This document shows positions 55,600 through 64,000 of a stretch of DNA of 64,000 nucleotides, one piece after another (the stretch's first letter is position 1; the number at the start of each line of letters is the position of its first letter). The DNA is from Mariniblastus sp. (GTDB lineage Bacteria > Planctomycetota > Planctomycetia > Pirellulales > Pirellulaceae), in the NCBI GenBank assembly GCA_029251085.1, contig JAQXDZ010000081.1:62001-126000 (forward strand), given 5' to 3'. A program made the translations under genes and the position numbers. Under the pieces are notes generated by a model that was given only the letters and a program-made list of their open reading frames with translations, was not told where the DNA came from and ran no database searches.

Positions 55600-56406
55600 T
55601 TATTTTCCAGCGTTCAGCATTTCAATCACGGCCTCGTGAATCAAACCGTTGGAGCCGACAGCATCCCCGGAATCAATTCGCTCATTCCCCTGCCAGTCCG
55701 TGAACTTCCCGCCAGCCTCTTCGATGATCGGTTGTGCTGCGGCGGCATCCCATACGTTGAGTTCAGGATCAATCATGACCTCAACGCGACCGGTAGCGAC
55801 TAAGAAATATCCGTAAACATCTCCCCAGGTTCTGCAAAAATAGACGCTGCTGGCCAACTTGCGATAGAGATCGCCCGCACCGCGCGCCCCAAAAGAATCG
55901 ACCGACGTGGTGGTCAAAACCGAATCCTTCAAACATGTTTTTTTTGAAACATGCGCCCGGACAACAGGTTGCTCTCCTTGAAATGTCCAAGCCCCCAATC
56001 CCTCCGCAGCGTAAACGCCAACATCCAGACCAGGTAAATATACCGAACCAATTACTGACTTTCTAGTCTTTGATTCGGCCTCCACTTTCTCAACTGCAAC
56101 CATGGTTCCGTACAATGGAACACCGCTAATGAATGATTTGGTTCCATCGATCGGATCAAGAATCCAACGATAAGGCGAACTGCCTTCCACCGATTCGAAC
56201 TCTTCTCCAACAATTGAGTCCGATGGATAGCTCTCCTGAATCATTTTCCTCAGATACCGCTCGGCGTCCTGGTCGGCGATCGTTAATGGAGATCCATCTT
56301 CTTTTTTTTGCACATCGAAGAGAGTGGTTTGAAAATATTTTAATGTCCGTTTACCAGCTGCCTTGGCAATCTGATTGGCAAACGCTAAGCGTGCTTCCAG
56401 TTCCAT
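55600..56406 (-). CDS. Inositol-monophosphatase-family protein, HisN-like
   Basis: A 268-residue Mg-dependent phosphatase. The metal sites are GEEFE and the LDPIDGTKSF motif, with the later NVWDAAAAQPIIEEAGG as third site. The segment TTTSVDSFG...CRTWGDVYGY is more like histidinol-phosphate phosphatase (HisN) than inositol monophosphatase, so a role in histidine synthesis is likely but unproven. The ATG at 56406 (MELEAR) is chosen; a GTG three codons upstream is possible. lspA lies upstream on the same strand, 56 bases away. Confidence 0.85.
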   Translation of the reverse strand: MELEARLAFANQIAKAAGKRTLKYFQTTLFDVQKKEDGSPLTIADQDAERYLRKMIQESYPSDSIVGEEFESVEGSSPYRWILDPIDGTKSFISGVPLYGTMVAVEKVEAESKTRKSVIGSVYLPGLDVGVYAAEGLGAWTFQGEQPVVRAHVSKKTCLKDSVLTTTSVDSFGARGAGDLYRKLASSVYFCRTWGDVYGYFLVATGRVEVMIDPELNVWDAAAAQPIIEEAGGKFTDWQGNERIDSGDAVGSNGLIHEAVIEMLNAGK

Positions 56407-56462
56407 TTTAGACACGTCTCAACCACATGAAATTTGATAAACAACTGAGCGGAAAGCAAGAT

Positions 56463-57083
56463 TCAGGATTGATCCGCATCAGTTTCAGAATGATTCGAAA
56501 CCGGTTTTTGTTCTGCTCGGTAGGCATAGATCACCATCATGATCGCTCCACACACGCAACAAACATCGGCGATATTAAAATTAGGCCAGGGATTAAACCC
56601 TTGAACTCCGTCGAGATTGAATAGTATCCAATCTCGTACATTGTATTGAATCTCAACCGGGTAGTTCGGCTGAGACCCCCACCCAACACGATCGTAAAAA
56701 TTTCCCAAAGCACCGCCACAGATAATGCCAAGTGTTAGGGTAAGCCAACGATCGCGAATTCCTCCGTAAAAATACAGCCAAACAAGAAATCCTAAAATCA
56801 GTAAAATACTGACTAAGGCAAACACCCATTGATAGCCCTGCCCAAGACCGAAGAGAGCGCCGGGATTCGTGGCAGTCTGAATCCCGAAGATACCCGAGAT
56901 CCACCACTCGGGAATTTGAGCTGCATACTCCTCGGATTTTGGATCAGCCCGCAACGGGTCAAAATGGTACTGAAACATGTACCACTTCGTTACCAAGTCG
57001 AGAGTTAACCCAATCAAACAAGGCAAAAAAAACAGGGCGTGACGATGCCATGGCAATCGTCCGCCCTTTGTTCGATCTGTCAA
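56463..57083 (-). CDS. lspA: Lipoprotein signal peptidase (SPase II)
   Basis: An inner-membrane aspartic peptidase that removes lipoprotein signal peptides. It has four predicted helices. The family blocks are DLVTKW, NPGALFGLGQG, GGALGNFYDRVGWG (first catalytic Asp) and a later FNIADVCCVCG (second catalytic Asp). A loop of about 20 residues after the first helix is longer than in E. coli. The start is uncertain. The TTG at 57083, just after the dksA stop, gives about 206 residues; a GTG at 57122 would overlap dksA by 26 bases. It is probably co-transcribed with the DksA-like gene. Confidence 0.93.
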   Translation of the reverse strand: MTDRTKGGRLPWHRHALFFLPCLIGLTLDLVTKWYMFQYHFDPLRADPKSEEYAAQIPEWWISGIFGIQTATNPGALFGLGQGYQWVFALVSILLILGFLVWLYFYGGIRDRWLTLTLGIICGGALGNFYDRVGWGSQPNYPVEIQYNVRDWILFNLDGVQGFNPWPNFNIADVCCVCGAIMMVIYAYRAEQKPVSNHSETDADQS

Positions 57084-57096
57084 TGAAGCTTCGGCG

Positions 57097-57477
57097 TTAG
57101 TATTTAGTGCTTTCGAGCTCACTGGCACATTTGACGCAATACGGTGTGTAGGGAATTGCTTTGAGACGCATTTTCGGGATTTTCCCCGAACACTCAAGAC
57201 AAATACCATAAACGCCGTTCTCAACACGTTCAAGAGCACCTTCAATCTGAACGAGTGTCTCGCCTTCGTTGTTCATCAATAATATCGTGTTATCTTGCTC
57301 GAACGTATCACTTCCCATGTCGGCAATGTGGTTGGAAACCGAAGAATTTCCGTTTCTTCCCGCTCCAGCATTGGACAGTGCCGCGTCAGCAAGCGTCGAA
57401 ACATCACCGCGCAATCGGGCCCGAAGCACCAAAAGCATCTCTTTAAATGGCTTGACGTCCGCTTTTTTCATTTTCAT
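57097..57477 (-). CDS. DksA/TraR-family C4 zinc-finger protein
   Basis: A 126-residue protein with an N-terminal helical part (about 10-85), containing the acidic [14 protein letters not shown] region. The C-terminal DksA-type zinc finger ([26 protein letters not shown]) has all four cysteines. DksA-type proteins bind the RNA polymerase secondary channel and modulate transcription with ppGpp. The coiled-coil tip Asp pair cannot be assigned by eye. lspA follows immediately, a common arrangement in planctomycetes as far as I recall. The protein may be regulatory in general stress. Confidence 0.85.
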   Translation of the reverse strand: MKMKKADVKPFKEMLLVLRARLRGDVSTLADAALSNAGAGRNGNSSVSNHIADMGSDTFEQDNTILLMNNEGETLVQIEGALERVENGVYGICLECSGKIPKMRLKAIPYTPYCVKCASELESTKY

Positions 57478-57888
57478 CCTAGTTCTCCGTTAAATCCGTT
57501 GGTTCCGGCGAGTTTGCTCCGGTTCGGTTTGCACCAACCTCCGAATCGAGGTGGAATTGTAAGAAGGGCACCGTGTTGAGTCAATTAAAAATGAATTAAT
57601 TAGCTCTAAAAATTAACGCAAACCATTAAACCTCAACATGTTACGAATCCCCAAAAGTCTCGACCGCTACTCAAACAAAGTAAAATACGTAAAGTTTGGG
57701 GGCGTTTCAAACACCTTAAGTAGGCTTTAGACTGACTCTCACTACGAAATACCTACCGGAATGGTTTGGGAATGGTTTGGGAATTTTTATTCTCTGCCCA
57801 TCTCATATCGGAATAACCGCAGTTCATTTGCTTCAGTTAGCACCGAATTGCGTTGAAAATGAATTTACCTTTTATTTTGGGAACTCCC
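57478..57888. other. Divergent intergenic region, dksA-like and dapB
   Basis: No gene is seen. The region holds promoters for both sides. A short tandem repeat ggaatggtttg(g) occurs twice near 57760-57782. No terminator or RNA structure was recognised. Confidence 0.4.
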
Positions 57889-58695
57889 ATGAGTAATCAA
57901 CCAACGAATCTGGCAATCAGCGGCGCTGCTGGAAGGATGGGAAAACGACTCATCGCACTCGGACAGGAGGATCCCGCCTTTCAAATTACGGCAGCAGTGG
58001 AAGCCAAAGAGCACCCCTCTATCGGACTAGACGCTGGAGTCCTAGCGGGAATTGAGGCCATCGAGGTTCCCTTCACTAGTGAGTACCCCCCCGACGTAGA
58101 CGTCGTGATTGATTTCTCACACTCACAGGGGGCTGCAGCTGCTCTCAATTACTGTCTTTCAAATAACAAACCATTAGTCATGGCGACGACTGGGCTTGAC
58201 GTTTCGATCATCGAAGAAATTCACCATGCCGCGAAACAAATCGCTGTCGTTTGGGCGCCGAGCATGAGTCTGGCTGTAAATTTAACCATGAAACTCGTCG
58301 AGACTGCGGGGCAAGCACTCAAAGATCACGGAACGGGTGTTGATGTTGAGATAATTGAAAAACATCATCGATTCAAGGCTGACGCTCCCAGTGGAACGGC
58401 GCTTAAGTTTGGAGAAATCATTGCCGAGACGATGGGGCAAACCCAGCATCAACATGGCCGAGAAGGCCTAGTCGGTGAACGCCCTAGAAACGAAATTGGA
58501 TACCACGCGGTACGAACTGGGGATAACCCGGGAGCTCATACCATTCATTTTGGAATGTTAGGAGAGACAATCGAGCTGAATGTTTCAGCCAGCAATCGAG
58601 ACTGCTACGCGAGCGGGGCGCTTGCAGCGGCAAAATTTGTCGCCAGCAAGCCACCGGGACTTTACAACATGTTTGACGTACTCGGTCTCAGTTAG
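57889..58695 (+). CDS. dapB: 4-hydroxy-tetrahydrodipicolinate reductase
   Basis: The enzyme reduces HTPA in the lysine/diaminopimelate pathway using NAD(P)H. It has about 268 residues. The nucleotide-binding GAAGRMGKRL near the start, DFSHSQGAAA, the ATTGL segment and the substrate motif EKHHRFKADAPSGTALK are all present. The ATG at 57889 (MSNQPTN) is chosen because the conserved LAISGAAG begins about seven residues later; the frame extends 12 codons upstream to a TTG. A small unknown gene follows after 22 bases and is probably co-transcribed. Confidence 0.95.
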   Translation: MSNQPTNLAISGAAGRMGKRLIALGQEDPAFQITAAVEAKEHPSIGLDAGVLAGIEAIEVPFTSEYPPDVDVVIDFSHSQGAAAALNYCLSNNKPLVMATTGLDVSIIEEIHHAAKQIAVVWAPSMSLAVNLTMKLVETAGQALKDHGTGVDVEIIEKHHRFKADAPSGTALKFGEIIAETMGQTQHQHGREGLVGERPRNEIGYHAVRTGDNPGAHTIHFGMLGETIELNVSASNRDCYASGALAAAKFVASKPPGLYNMFDVLGLS

Positions 58696-58717
58696 ATCAG
58701 AATCTTGGTGGAATCAA

Positions 58718-59119
58718 ATGGCGAAGTGTGACGAAGGCTATCTGTGTAGTATCTGCGGAGGCGATGTTGAGAACATCACGCAGAGTGACCTTTATTTAAG
58801 GTATGTCACAGGAATGCTCGATCCGGAATTACTGCACGCAGAGCCAGAGCGACACATTCGCTGTAACCCAACTCTGGCGCAGTACATTGTCGCTGAGGAC
58901 TTCGAAGCCGTCCGTGTCGAGGGAGATTTTGATAAGTCGCAACTCGACCAAACTCACGTTCGCCAACGTGAATCGCTGGTTACCCGAGGCTGGAACCGGC
59001 TAAAGGAAATCCGTAGCCTCGGAGAAGTCTCAATCTTGGAATTCCCACTTCCGGAGGCGGTCGAAAAATTCAAAACGCGGGCTGCTTCAACGCGAGACTC
59101 GAACACGACTTCGGAATAG
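58718..59119 (+). CDS. Small cysteine-containing protein of unknown function
   Basis: A 133-residue soluble acidic protein. It starts MAKCDEGYLC with the CSICGGDVENITQSDLYLRYV block; Cys4, Cys10 and Cys13 and a later HIRCNP could form a metal site. The rest is helical. It looks like a genuine conserved protein because of its position 22 bases after dapB and its even composition. The ATG at 58718 is chosen; the frame upstream overlaps dapB. No family was recognised. Confidence 0.6.
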   Translation: MAKCDEGYLCSICGGDVENITQSDLYLRYVTGMLDPELLHAEPERHIRCNPTLAQYIVAEDFEAVRVEGDFDKSQLDQTHVRQRESLVTRGWNRLKEIRSLGEVSILEFPLPEAVEKFKTRAASTRDSNTTSE

Positions 59120-59167
59120 TATCAAGTTCGCAATTGAGATCTTTGACAACTCCCGTTCTCGGATTCC

Positions 59168-59524
59168 CTAAAACTTATCGAGGAACACGAAACTGCCATC
59201 GTCGCCGAGAGGCAAGTCAATGACTTCAACGACGGCTCCGATTTGAAGTGGTGCATAAAGATGCGGAAATAACTGCCCGCCTCGGGATTCTTCCCATTTT
59301 ATCTCATGTCCAAGACGACTGATTTCCACGCACAACAAAAGTAACTCGGTTTGACCTTGAAAGTGCTTCTCTACCGTTTCCCGAACCTGTGCTTCCGTGG
59401 AAAAGTGAATATATCCGTCTTCAAAATCGATGGGAGCTCCTGCAAAAACGCCCACGTCCTGCGCCGCTTTCCATTCGGATCGGCTTGTCACTTTGTAAAT
59501 AAACTGGGCTACATTTGGTTCCAT
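59168..59524 (-). CDS. DUF952-family protein
   Basis: A 118-residue cytoplasmic protein. It matches the DUF952 pattern: IYKV at the start, W..A...G, DGYIHFST, LLLLCVEI, then WEESRGGQLFPHLYAPL. The family is small and its function is not established; an ADP-ribosyltransferase-like fold has been suggested for such short proteins. The ATG at 59524 is chosen, with a second ATG five codons upstream. It follows the QEGLA-motif gene on the same strand after about 420 bases. Confidence 0.85.
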   Translation of the reverse strand: MEPNVAQFIYKVTSRSEWKAAQDVGVFAGAPIDFEDGYIHFSTEAQVRETVEKHFQGQTELLLLCVEISRLGHEIKWEESRGGQLFPHLYAPLQIGAVVEVIDLPLGDDGSFVFLDKF

Positions 59525-59539
59525 GGGATCACATCTCAA

Positions 59540-59947
59540 TTCAGAATCTAGTTGGTTAATTTGGCTTGCTCGAATTGCAGTGGAATCAGAAGGCCACGTT
59601 TAGCAGGCAATTTGCGAGTGCCCTCAGTAATTTCCAAACTGCAATCCTCAGGGCCAACCACTGTGGAAATACGGACTTTGAACTGCGCCCTGCGATAACG
59701 CCTCGCCGTGATCTACCCTGCCGACATCTTGTCATATTTTTCGCTTTTCCGAAACGACTTTACTAGATCGTACACCAGAGGTATTCAGGTTTTAAAATTT
59801 GGATAGAGAATTCCAACCTCAAGGCATCTCTAAAAAGATTCGATAACGCGCAGCATACGCCCCTGCATTTACGGTTTGAATGGGCTCTGAACAACGCTTG
59901 AGATTGCGTCTGGGTCAGGTGACATCCCTTCAGTAAATGGTCACGGG
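59540..59947. other. Intergenic region, no gene recognised
   Basis: It lies between the leftward DUF952 gene and the leftward QEGLA-motif gene. Short frames on either strand have biased composition and no ribosome-binding site. No hairpin with a T-run was found. Confidence 0.4.
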
Positions 59948-61231
59948 TTAGGTGGACACGGGATCGACTTGACGGGGAATTGCCTGCAGCATTTGCTCGT
60001 AATGTATTTTGACTTGAGTTAAATCGATTTGATTGAGAAAGCTCGAATAGGTCAAATAGCACAAGAGAAATCGCATATCCTTCGCCCAAGGTGGGAGAAA
60101 TTTAGGTGGGTGACAAATTCCACGACTTGCCAGAATGCCGATGACGGGCAAGTTTTCAAGATCTAATTTTCCGCAAAACAGCAACCGTAGGCAATCTGCT
60201 CTCCCCGCTGAAACCATCGTCCGAAGAAAATTATGAACCTTTAACAAACCCTCGAGATAGAGAATATCTTTCGTAAAAGGCGCTCCGCCAGAAAGTAAAC
60301 CACCTCGAAAAACCCTTCTCGAATTTTCGAATGCTTGCTCTCGATCGCCAATCCTTTCAAGATAAAATCGGTAAACTTCCAGGAAATCTGCCCCGTCAAT
60401 TGCCATTTGAATGGCAATCACACGGTCGGCCAACCGTCGAAATCGATTGAGGTCCATCGAGCCAGTAATGAATTCTGAAAAGACAGCCAACCCCTCTTGA
60501 GTTGCCGTTGTCCCGGGTCGACTCGCTGCCAAAATCGAAACATTCGGTTGAGCCAAACCATTCAACCAGGTCCCAACATGCACATGTGCTTCGTGGTGAA
60601 TCAGCTGTTGAACGTCTCGGTCAGTGAAGTGGGCACCGTGTCGAATTCGAATCCTCGAAGGTCCGGCAAGCGCATTGGCCGACAAATCTTCAACCAAAGA
60701 AACTTTCGGCGCTTTTTCACCAAATGCTTTATGGACTTCAAGACGAATCGCGGAAGCGACCTCGCTGGCCGTCACCATGGAATCATCAAGACCTGCTAGT
60801 TCCATTCCCTCAAATTTCTCGAAGGTGGAATCGAACTGCATCGCTAATTGCAGTGTCGAATTTTCATGATCAGAAAGTAAATCGTGGGGCAATCCATACA
60901 GCTCCGATGAGTACCGAAAAAAATCGGGGGTACCACGAGCTGCCAACATCTTCGCGGCAGTCTCAATATTGAACGCCGAGACATGGAGCCACTCGTTGAC
61001 GATCTGCTCGCATTTAAAAGAGGCCCTCGCAAGAACCACGCGTTCCAACGCATCACTCGGATCAAACTCAGAATAAACGACACGTGGCAACTCTTTCGCT
61101 TGATCGGCAAAAAATCGTTCACGGACTTGAACCGGCCACGAAAGATGAGTCAAAATCCTCACCGATCGGGATGCCTGATTCAATAGTCCACAGGCATTTC
61201 GAATTCTCAGAGTCTCACGATTTTCCGACAT
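59948..61231 (-). CDS. QEGLA-motif (DUF1704/MATCAP-like) putative carboxypeptidase
   Basis: A 427-residue protein. A zinc-peptidase-like site is visible as IHHEAHVHVGT, followed about 30 residues later by TQEGLAVFSE, the QEGLA motif, and later GGAPFTKDILYLEGL. Bacterial members are annotated as flavohemoglobin expression-modulating proteins, and eukaryotic relatives are tyrosine carboxypeptidases that act on tubulin (MATCAP). In bacteria the role is unclear. It is presumably cytoplasmic, with no signal peptide. The long N-terminal part is helical. It is divergent from the TlpA-like gene. Confidence 0.82.
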   Translation of the reverse strand: MSENRETLRIRNACGLLNQASRSVRILTHLSWPVQVRERFFADQAKELPRVVYSEFDPSDALERVVLARASFKCEQIVNEWLHVSAFNIETAAKMLAARGTPDFFRYSSELYGLPHDLLSDHENSTLQLAMQFDSTFEKFEGMELAGLDDSMVTASEVASAIRLEVHKAFGEKAPKVSLVEDLSANALAGPSRIRIRHGAHFTDRDVQQLIHHEAHVHVGTWLNGLAQPNVSILAASRPGTTATQEGLAVFSEFITGSMDLNRFRRLADRVIAIQMAIDGADFLEVYRFYLERIGDREQAFENSRRVFRGGLLSGGAPFTKDILYLEGLLKVHNFLRTMVSAGRADCLRLLFCGKLDLENLPVIGILASRGICHPPKFLPPWAKDMRFLLCYLTYSSFLNQIDLTQVKIHYEQMLQAIPRQVDPVST

Positions 61232-61633
61232 TTGGGCATACCGCGTTAAATTTAAAGAAGCAATTCACAAAAGCACCTAGTAAAACGGACTTCGCTGAAA
61301 ACGAAGACGCAGAAACGAGATAATTGATCCATCCTGGGCTTGTAACAATCATCACAAATTTCACCCGCACCTTCACTATATCGTGTAAAATCTAAAAGCT
61401 CTTCAGCTCAAATGGCAACCGAGACCGTATTCATTGCTAGAGGAGCTTGCGACCAATGACGGAAAGATTTCGCTTCGAAATCGAAAGCTGCCGAGATTTT
61501 TGAGCAATCAGTATCTCGGTCAACCAAAAGACTTTGCCCCAGACTCCGACTTCTTCAATTTGAATCGAATTGAAATGGTTGTCGCAAAAAATTAATTGCA
61601 AACAACGAACACACTATTTTATGAGAGCTAACC
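61232..61633. other. Divergent intergenic region with a short leader frame
   Basis: No long gene is seen. At 61457-61504 there is a 15-codon frame (MTERFRFEIESCRDF) with gaggag ten bases upstream, which might be a leader peptide or chance. A taaaat hexamer at about 61383 resembles a -10. No known riboswitch was recognised. Confidence 0.35.
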
Positions 61634-62818
61634 GTGCATTTTTTCAATAAATCAATCATTGCATTTTTGGTCACCGCTGCTTCTGTGATTCCGTTTGGAA
61701 TCCAATCAAGCTTCGCTCAAGAGGCCGACGCTGCTCCGGATTTCACAATTGGTTCGAAAGCCCCCGACCTCGACATCGAGTTCTGGATTAGCGATCGTAA
61801 TGGTCTCCTTCCTCATACAACAAAAATTGAAAAGGGCACCGTCTACGTTGTTGAATTCTGGGCTACTTGGTGCGGACCTTGTATCGCGGCAATGCCCCAC
61901 ATCTCTGCTCTGCAAGACAAATATTCAGACGACAATGTCCAAATCATTAGCGTTAGCGATGAAGATATCGACACCGTTACTAACTTCCTCGAGCGTCCTG
62001 TAGCGGGCGATTCCGACGGTAAAACCTATGGCGATCTTACCAACAACTACTCTCTGACTGTTGATCCAGATAAATCCGTTTTCAAAGACTACTTCGCCGC
62101 GGCTAAACGAACTGGAATCCCATGTGTTTTCTTGATTGGAAAAACAGGGCAAGTCGAGTGGATTGGGCACCCAATGAAGCTGGACAAACCGCTTGAAGAA
62201 GTTGTCGCAGGGGACTGGGATCGCAAGGCATTTGCCGTTGAATTTAAGAAAGAAGAAGAAACAAGAAAGCTCAACCAAAAATATATGGTTGCGATGCGAA
62301 AAATTAGCGGAGAGATGAGAAGTGGCAACCCGGAAAAAGCACTCCAACTGATGGATGCGCTTATGGATGATGCGCAGTTCAAGCCGATGAAAAAGCAGCT
62401 GACGATGTCACGCATGGGAATCCTCATTTCCGGTAATCTACCCGAAGCCCCCCGTGAGCTTGAGAAATTTACGAACCAGAATAAAAAAGATGCGATGGCA
62501 CTCAACAGTATCGCCTGGGGCATCTACGAGAAACACGAGAAGAGAAATGATGTAAGTTCAGAAATCCTGGAACAGGCTAAAAAAACCGCGGAAGCAGCGG
62601 TCAAAGCAGATCCAAATAACGGAGCGATCCTCGACACGCTCGCGCATTTCATCTACGTCGTCGATGGCAATCTCGACAAAGCGATCGAAGTTCAAGAGAA
62701 AGCCATTGAGAATGGCGGTCCACAGAAAAATGAACTCATGGCTTTTCTGAAACAACTCAAGGAAGAGAAAAAGACGGGTAAGAAACCCAAAAAATCAAAG
62801 CAGACTTTTGATTTCTAA
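61634..62818 (+). CDS. Secreted TlpA-like thioredoxin with C-terminal TPR
   Basis: A 394-residue protein. The signal peptide is residues 1-29 (FAQ cleavage). The thioredoxin domain (about 35-185) has the redox motif WATWCGPC with both cysteines and the cis-Pro segment GIPCVFLIG, so it should exchange disulfides in the periplasm. The C-terminal 200 residues are helical and look like TPR repeats (PEKALQLMDALM, AEAAVKADPNNGAILDTLAHF, DKAIEVQEKAIENGG), ending in a Lys-rich tail. The GTG start has gagag upstream. A strong terminator follows. Confidence 0.85.
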   Translation: MHFFNKSIIAFLVTAASVIPFGIQSSFAQEADAAPDFTIGSKAPDLDIEFWISDRNGLLPHTTKIEKGTVYVVEFWATWCGPCIAAMPHISALQDKYSDDNVQIISVSDEDIDTVTNFLERPVAGDSDGKTYGDLTNNYSLTVDPDKSVFKDYFAAAKRTGIPCVFLIGKTGQVEWIGHPMKLDKPLEEVVAGDWDRKAFAVEFKKEEETRKLNQKYMVAMRKISGEMRSGNPEKALQLMDALMDDAQFKPMKKQLTMSRMGILISGNLPEAPRELEKFTNQNKKDAMALNSIAWGIYEKHEKRNDVSSEILEQAKKTAEAAVKADPNNGAILDTLAHFIYVVDGNLDKAIEVQEKAIENGGPQKNELMAFLKQLKEEKKTGKKPKKSKQTFDF

Positions 62819-62875
62819 ATTAACAACGAAGAGAAATAAATCTCTTTGCAATAAGCTTTAATCGATCCGCCTTTT

Positions 62876-62903
62876 GCCAGTCCGAACCCAGACTGGCTTT
62901 TTT
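62876..62903 (+). terminator. Intrinsic terminator of the TlpA-like gene
   Basis: A perfect 7-bp stem gccagtc/gactggc (62876-62882 with 62891-62897) with an 8-base loop is followed by six T. Confidence 0.9.
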
Positions 62904-63078
62904 CGTATCAAAACAAATTCCGCCCCGCGCGTAAATTCCTATTCTTCACGAACCACGGCGGATTCCACTCGACTAACTGTATATGATCTTTCAGTTCGAC
63001 TCCCAGTTGGTTGAGATCCAAGGCAGAGCGTGATAAGTTGAAGAGGTCACGATTACATACGCCAGAAAGCACTATTTG

Positions 63079-64000
63079 ATGAATTCTAGACCCCCACACC
63101 GACTGACTCATATCCTGAACGTTTCTTTTCTAGCGTTTCTGCTTTTAACGACCCTCGTGTCGTTAAGTATTGCTCAAGAGAAATCAGTCCCTCAATTTAA
63201 AGACGGTGAGGCTCAGGAAGTCGAAGGATTTAAGAATCCCAAAGACTGGATCACTCATGACCTCTGGGTTCAAACCGACTTTGACTCCGATCAGGATGGT
63301 TCGCCGGACCGCATGCACGTCTCGGTGACTCGCCAAAAGCAAACTGACACGGAAGGACTAAAAGTTCCTGTCGTGTACGTCACGAGTCCTTATTTTGCAG
63401 GTGTCAGTTCAACCTCCAAAGAGTTTATGTGGAACCCCAGTCATGAACTTGGAGAGGTGCCACCTGAGCGTAACAACCCACCGCAGATTACAACTAAAAC
63501 TCAACGTCCGTTTATTAGCCAATCTCATCACAGAGCATGGGTGCCAAGAGGCTTTGCTGTTGTCCACTCCTGCTCTCCCGGCACGGGGCTTTCTCAGGGA
63601 TGTCCAACGGTCGGTGGAATCAATGAATCACTGGCCCCCAAAGCCGTAGTGGATTGGCTATGCGGGCGTGCCAAAGGTTACACCACACCCGATGGTACAG
63701 ATGAAGTACTCGCTGACTGGTGTACTGGTAAAGTCGGAATGACAGGGACCTCATACAACGGCACACTCCCAATTGCCGCAGCGACGACAGGAGTCGACGG
63801 CCTCGAGGCTATCATCCCAATTGCTCCGAACACTTCGTACTACCATTACTACCGGGCCAATGGCCTCGTCCGACACCCCGGGGGTTACATGGGTGAAGAC
63901 ATTGACGTGCTCTACAATTTCATTCATAGCGGCAATCCTGAGAAACGCGAACATTGCGATTGCGAAGTTCGCGACAAAGAGATGGCAAACAATCAAGATC
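63079..64000 (+). CDS. Secreted X-Pro dipeptidyl-peptidase (S15-like), 3' end missing
   Basis: At least 307 residues are visible; the gene runs past the window. The signal peptide is about residues 1-33 (SLSIAQ). The domain after it has the S15/CocE acyl-hydrolase pattern: VWVQT-like DLWVQTDFDSD, VVYVTSPYF, FAVVHSCSPGTGLSQGCP, and the nucleophile elbow MTGTSYNGTLPIAAA. Asp and His of the triad should lie beyond base 64000. The secreted enzyme probably cleaves Xaa-Pro peptides or esters; which of these it does is undecided. Confidence 0.85.
   Translation, partial: MNSRPPHRLTHILNVSFLAFLLLTTLVSLSIAQEKSVPQFKDGEAQEVEGFKNPKDWITHDLWVQTDFDSDQDGSPDRMHVSVTRQKQTDTEGLKVPVVYVTSPYFAGVSSTSKEFMWNPSHELGEVPPERNNPPQITTKTQRPFISQSHHRAWVPRGFAVVHSCSPGTGLSQGCPTVGGINESLAPKAVVDWLCGRAKGYTTPDGTDEVLADWCTGKVGMTGTSYNGTLPIAAATTGVDGLEAIIPIAPNTSYYHYYRANGLVRHPGGYMGEDIDVLYNFIHSGNPEKREHCDCEVRDKEMANNQD

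Noticed and set aside
59763..60089. Leftward 108-codon frame overlapping the end of the QEGLA gene
   Set aside because: It overlaps a well-supported gene in another frame and has no recognisable motif or start signal.
1..64000. Prophage, insertion sequence or CRISPR array
   Set aside because: No transposase, integrase, phage structural gene, terminal inverted repeats or regularly spaced repeats were found.

Overview
The window looks like chromosomal DNA from a planctomycete, probably of the Pirellulaceae type. This is inferred from gene content: a RecA with a long Lys/Thr/Ala-rich N-terminal extension, many secreted or lipoprotein-type proteins of unknown function (LRR, TPR, TlpA-like), an AP2-domain protein, a Kef-type antiporter fused to a PTS EIIA domain, a PAS-GGDEF cyclase and an ExbB/ExbD-like operon with long coiled coils. 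No rRNA, tRNA, CRISPR array, insertion sequence or prophage was recognised. Gene density and base composition look even by eye, so there is no obvious genomic island. Both end genes are cut: the serA coding sequence begins before base 1 and an S15-family peptidase runs past base 64000.

Layout. 1-12.8 kb: serA, a membrane M48 peptidase, then leftward genes (secreted unknown, alaS, PDZ-hydrolase, recA, antiporter-EIIA, ThpR-like). 12.8-15.9 kb: rightward adenosine kinase, fatty acid desaturase and small lipoprotein. 16-24.6 kb: mostly leftward glnS-histidine kinase-response regulator, gltX, a membrane protein and an FAH-family enzyme, with pepE rightward. 24.8-34.2 kb: rightward diguanylate cyclase, Mn-type SOD, lipoprotein, birA, small unknown, and a four-gene ABC-2 operon. 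34.2-39 kb: comEC leftward, a long gene-poor gap with a candidate small RNA and a glycosyltransferase remnant, and a short UvrC-like nuclease. 39-43.3 kb: rpmB, gatC-gatA-gatB and a single-domain SAM_HAT_C-like protein. 43.4-48.3 kb: leftward AP2 protein and a tightly overlapping three-gene ExbB/ExbD-like operon. 48.5-52.2 kb: a candidate small RNA, then a UbiA-type prenyltransferase, a sugar-isomerase-like TIM barrel and a nucleotide-pyrophosphatase-like protein, which resemble part of an ebo cluster. 52.3-64 kb: LRR lipoprotein, TPR protein, HisN-like phosphatase, lspA, DksA-like factor, dapB, small unknowns, a QEGLA-motif protein, a TlpA-TPR protein and the S15 peptidase.

Themes. Translation is strongly represented (AlaRS, GlnRS, GluRS, complete GatCAB, L28). 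GatCAB together with GlnRS suggests that GatCAB serves Asn-tRNA(Asn) here. The most interesting locus is the operon at 44079-48333. It encodes a four-helix ExbB/MotA-like channel protein with a long cytoplasmic coiled coil and two ExbD-like partners. One partner keeps the membrane Asp expected to carry the proton and the other has Ala at that position. Two intergenic elements, each with its own terminator and extra hairpins (37093-37175 minus and 48555-48662 plus), look like unannotated small RNAs. All functional calls come from reading motifs; no database search was run.
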